A stretch of 64,000 nt of DNA from Coriobacteriia bacterium (GTDB lineage Bacteria > Actinomycetota > Coriobacteriia > Anaerosomatales > Anaerosomataceae), in NCBI GenBank assembly GCA_030652115.1, contig JAUSBK010000001.1, positions 182,254 to 246,253 of the forward strand. The letters run 5' to 3'. The translations under genes and the position numbers were made by a program. The notes under the pieces are model-generated. The model saw only the letters and a list, made by a program, of their open reading frames with translations. It ran no database searches and was not told the DNA's origin. This document shows positions 62,403 through 64,000 of this stretch, one piece after another (position 1 is the stretch's first letter; every line of letters begins with the position of its first letter).

Positions 62403-63710
62403 ATGGAGGGCATGTTGGGTGAGATTCTTCTTGTGATCGTCCTCATCGCGATCAACGGCTACTTTGCGGCTGCCGAGATCGCGCTCGTCAGCGCGCGCCG
62501 GGCGGCCCTCAAGATGGATGCCGACGAAGGCTCGCAGAGCGCGCGTTCCGCCCTCAAGCTCACCGAGGACCCGTCGCGGCTGTTGGCGGCCATCCAGGTG
62601 GGCATCACTCTCGTCGGCTTCGGTGCCTCGGCTACGGCTGCGGTCACACTCGCCGAGCCCGTAGCGCAGTGGTTCGCCGGACTCGGTGTGCCGTGGATCC
62701 GGTCGGTGGCCTCGGGCCTCGGCGTCTTCTTCGTGACGCTCGTGATCTCGTACCTGACGCTCGTCTTCGGCGAGCTGGCGCCCAAGCGGCTCGGTCTGCA
62801 GCGCGCCGAAAGCGTGGCGAAGTCGGTCGCCGGTCCGGTGACGGTGCTGCAGAAGATCACCGCGCCGCTCATCTGGGTGCTCTCGCACTCCACGGACGCC
62901 GCCGCCCGGTTGCTCGGCGTAACGCCGGGCTCGGTGCGACCAGGGGTGACCGAGGAGGAGATCAAGCTCCTCGTGACCGAGCAGGGCACGCTGCTTCCCG
63001 ATGAGAAGCGCATGATCCACGAGATCTTCGAGCTGGGCGACATGGTCGCCAAGGAGATCATGGTGCCCCGCGTGGACGCGCTGATGCTTGAAGACACGGC
63101 GACGGTGGGCGAGGCCATCGAGGCCTTTCGCACGTCGGGGTACTCACGTCTTCCGGTCTTCCATGAGGACGCGGACACCGTGATAGGCATCGCGATGCTC
63201 AAGGACCTCGTGGGGCCCGCGTCACGGGGCGGCTTTGAAGACCCGGTGGCCGACTACGTTCGACCCGCCGTGTTCGTGCCCGAGACGAAGCCCATACTCG
63301 TGATGCTCAAGGACATGCAGAGCGCGCACAACCACCTGGCCGTCGTGGTCGACGAGTACGGCGGGACTGCGGGCCTGGTCACCATCGAGGACATCGTCGA
63401 GGAGATCATCGGCGAGGTGGCCGACGAATTCGACCGCGAGCGCAAGTACATCACCGTCCTCGGGCCGGACGAGTGGATGGTCGACGGCCTGCTCTCAGTC
63501 CATGAGGCGAATGAGACGCTCGGCTGGGACCTGCCGCTGTCCGACGAGTACGAGACCGTCGCGGGGTGGCTGCTGGTCGAACTCGGTCACATACCTGCCG
63601 GCGGCGAGGAAGTGCGCCACCACGACCTCGTCGTTGGCGTCGACGCTGTTCGGCGTAGACGTATCGCGCGAATCCGGGTATCAAGGACTTCGGTGCCCGA
63701 CGAATCGTGA
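62403..63710 (+). CDS. CNNM/HlyC-CorC family membrane protein (probable Mg2+/Co2+ exporter)
   Basis: A 435-residue protein with the CNNM layout. The DUF21 membrane domain (about 1-190) contains INGYFAAAEIALVSARRAAL and VISYLTLVFGELAPKRLGLQ, the family's conserved helices. Two CBS domains follow (about 205-330), with EIMVPRVDALMLED, RLPVFHEDADTVIGI and VVVDEYGGTAGLVTIEDIVE. The C-terminal CorC/HlyC domain is near 350-425 (GWLLVELGHIPAGGEEV). Members export magnesium or cobalt or control ion homeostasis. The start ATG 62403 appears leaderless; a frame further upstream is possible but lies before the putative -10. Confidence 0.95.
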   Translation: MEGMLGEILLVIVLIAINGYFAAAEIALVSARRAALKMDADEGSQSARSALKLTEDPSRLLAAIQVGITLVGFGASATAAVTLAEPVAQWFAGLGVPWIRSVASGLGVFFVTLVISYLTLVFGELAPKRLGLQRAESVAKSVAGPVTVLQKITAPLIWVLSHSTDAAARLLGVTPGSVRPGVTEEEIKLLVTEQGTLLPDEKRMIHEIFELGDMVAKEIMVPRVDALMLEDTATVGEAIEAFRTSGYSRLPVFHEDADTVIGIAMLKDLVGPASRGGFEDPVADYVRPAVFVPETKPILVMLKDMQSAHNHLAVVVDEYGGTAGLVTIEDIVEEIIGEVADEFDRERKYITVLGPDEWMVDGLLSVHEANETLGWDLPLSDEYETVAGWLLVELGHIPAGGEEVRHHDLVVGVDAVRRRRIARIRVSRTSVPDES

Positions 63711-63767
63711 GCGGGGAGCCACGATGCGGGACTGCACGAATACCCTTATTGAGAGCGAGTGATACCT

Positions 63768-64000
63768 ATGTCCGACGAGAACACCCCTCTGCCCGACAGC
63801 AGCGTTCCGGTCGAGCCGGAGCCGACTCCGGTGCCGGCTCCAACGCCGGTGGCGCACGTGGCGGTGACTGCCGCCGAGAAGCCGGGTAGGACGCGTTCGG
63901 GCGCGGTCTGGTGGGGAGTCATCCTCATCGTGGGCGGCCTGGCGCTGCTGGCGAGCCAGCTCGTGCCCCAGTTCCAGCTCTGGCGGTTCTGGCCGCTCAT
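63768..64000 (+). CDS. Membrane protein, N-terminal part only (window edge)
   Basis: Seventy-seven codons are visible before the window ends. A Pro/Val/Ala/Glu-rich N-terminus (EPEPTPVPAPTPVA) is followed by a hydrophobic helix VWWGVILIVGGLALLASQLV and an aromatic stretch LWRFWPLI. The W-x-G-x-ILIxxG...FWPL pattern is that of LiaI/LiaF-type (DUF5668-like) membrane domains. ATG 63768 has a GAG-rich upstream sequence. The rest lies beyond the window, so the function cannot be judged. Confidence 0.72.
   Translation, partial: MSDENTPLPDSSVPVEPEPTPVPAPTPVAHVAVTAAEKPGRTRSGAVWWGVILIVGGLALLASQLVPQFQLWRFWPL

Overview
This high-GC window carries the replication-origin region of a bacterial chromosome. 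The order rnpA-rpmH (leftward), then dnaA, dnaN, recF, a DciA/DUF721 gene, gyrB and gyrA (rightward) is typical of Actinomycetota. Frequent GTG starts, two probably leaderless genes, a selenoprotein-like gene and a membrane-bound-hydrogenase/Mrp-like ion-pump operon suggest an anaerobic or facultative lineage, perhaps near Coriobacteriia; that placement is inference. I see no insertion sequence, prophage or CRISPR array.

Layout. 1-3555: origin. DnaA-box clusters lie on both sides of dnaA, and the dnaA-dnaN gap holds an element resembling the Bacillus DnaA-trio unwinding motif. A GHKL-ATPase/winged-helix gene sits directly ahead of dnaA. 3556-11483: replication, repair and gyrase genes, with a small membrane-protein gene between gyrB and gyrA. 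11664-18246: an MFS transporter, a HAD phosphatase, a MacAB-like ABC export cassette, a bifunctional-nuclease-domain protein and a YjbQ-family protein. 18293-23972: tRNA-Ile, a PAS/HD-GYP protein, a zinc-ribbon protein, a release-factor-like protein, a proline-rich membrane protein and a short-chain dehydrogenase. 23982-32744: one very large cyclic beta-glucan synthase-like gene. 32909-33607: a membrane-anchored rhodanese-thioredoxin fusion with an in-frame TGA exactly where the first redox cysteine should be, followed by a SECIS-like hairpin; this is the most interesting gene here. 34066-36026: ammonium transporter plus PII. 36231: tRNA-Ala. 37352-41566: an ABC-2 export cassette coupled to an EamA exporter. 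41641-45041: a histidine-kinase-like protein lacking its histidine, a membrane protein and a nitroreductase-like protein.

45042-56333 is a leftward operon of twelve genes. It starts with a degenerate GGDEF membrane protein, continues with MrpE, F, G, MbhD-like, an MbhE-MrpB fusion, MrpC and MrpD, then three more antiporter-like subunits, and ends with a ferredoxin-type protein. The order matches the antiporter half of Mbh hydrogenase operons, but no hydrogenase genes follow. 56581-64000: a tiny CxxCH membrane protein, a hemolysin III-family protein, a tandem universal stress protein, a helix-turn-helix candidate, a coupled pair (repeat protein plus HD-GYP-like protein) sharing an N-terminal module, a CNNM/CorC-type transporter and the start of a membrane-protein gene.

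Operon structure is inferred from 4-base start/stop overlaps and short spacings. Start sites were chosen from ribosome binding sites and domain boundaries, so several differ from the longest open frame.
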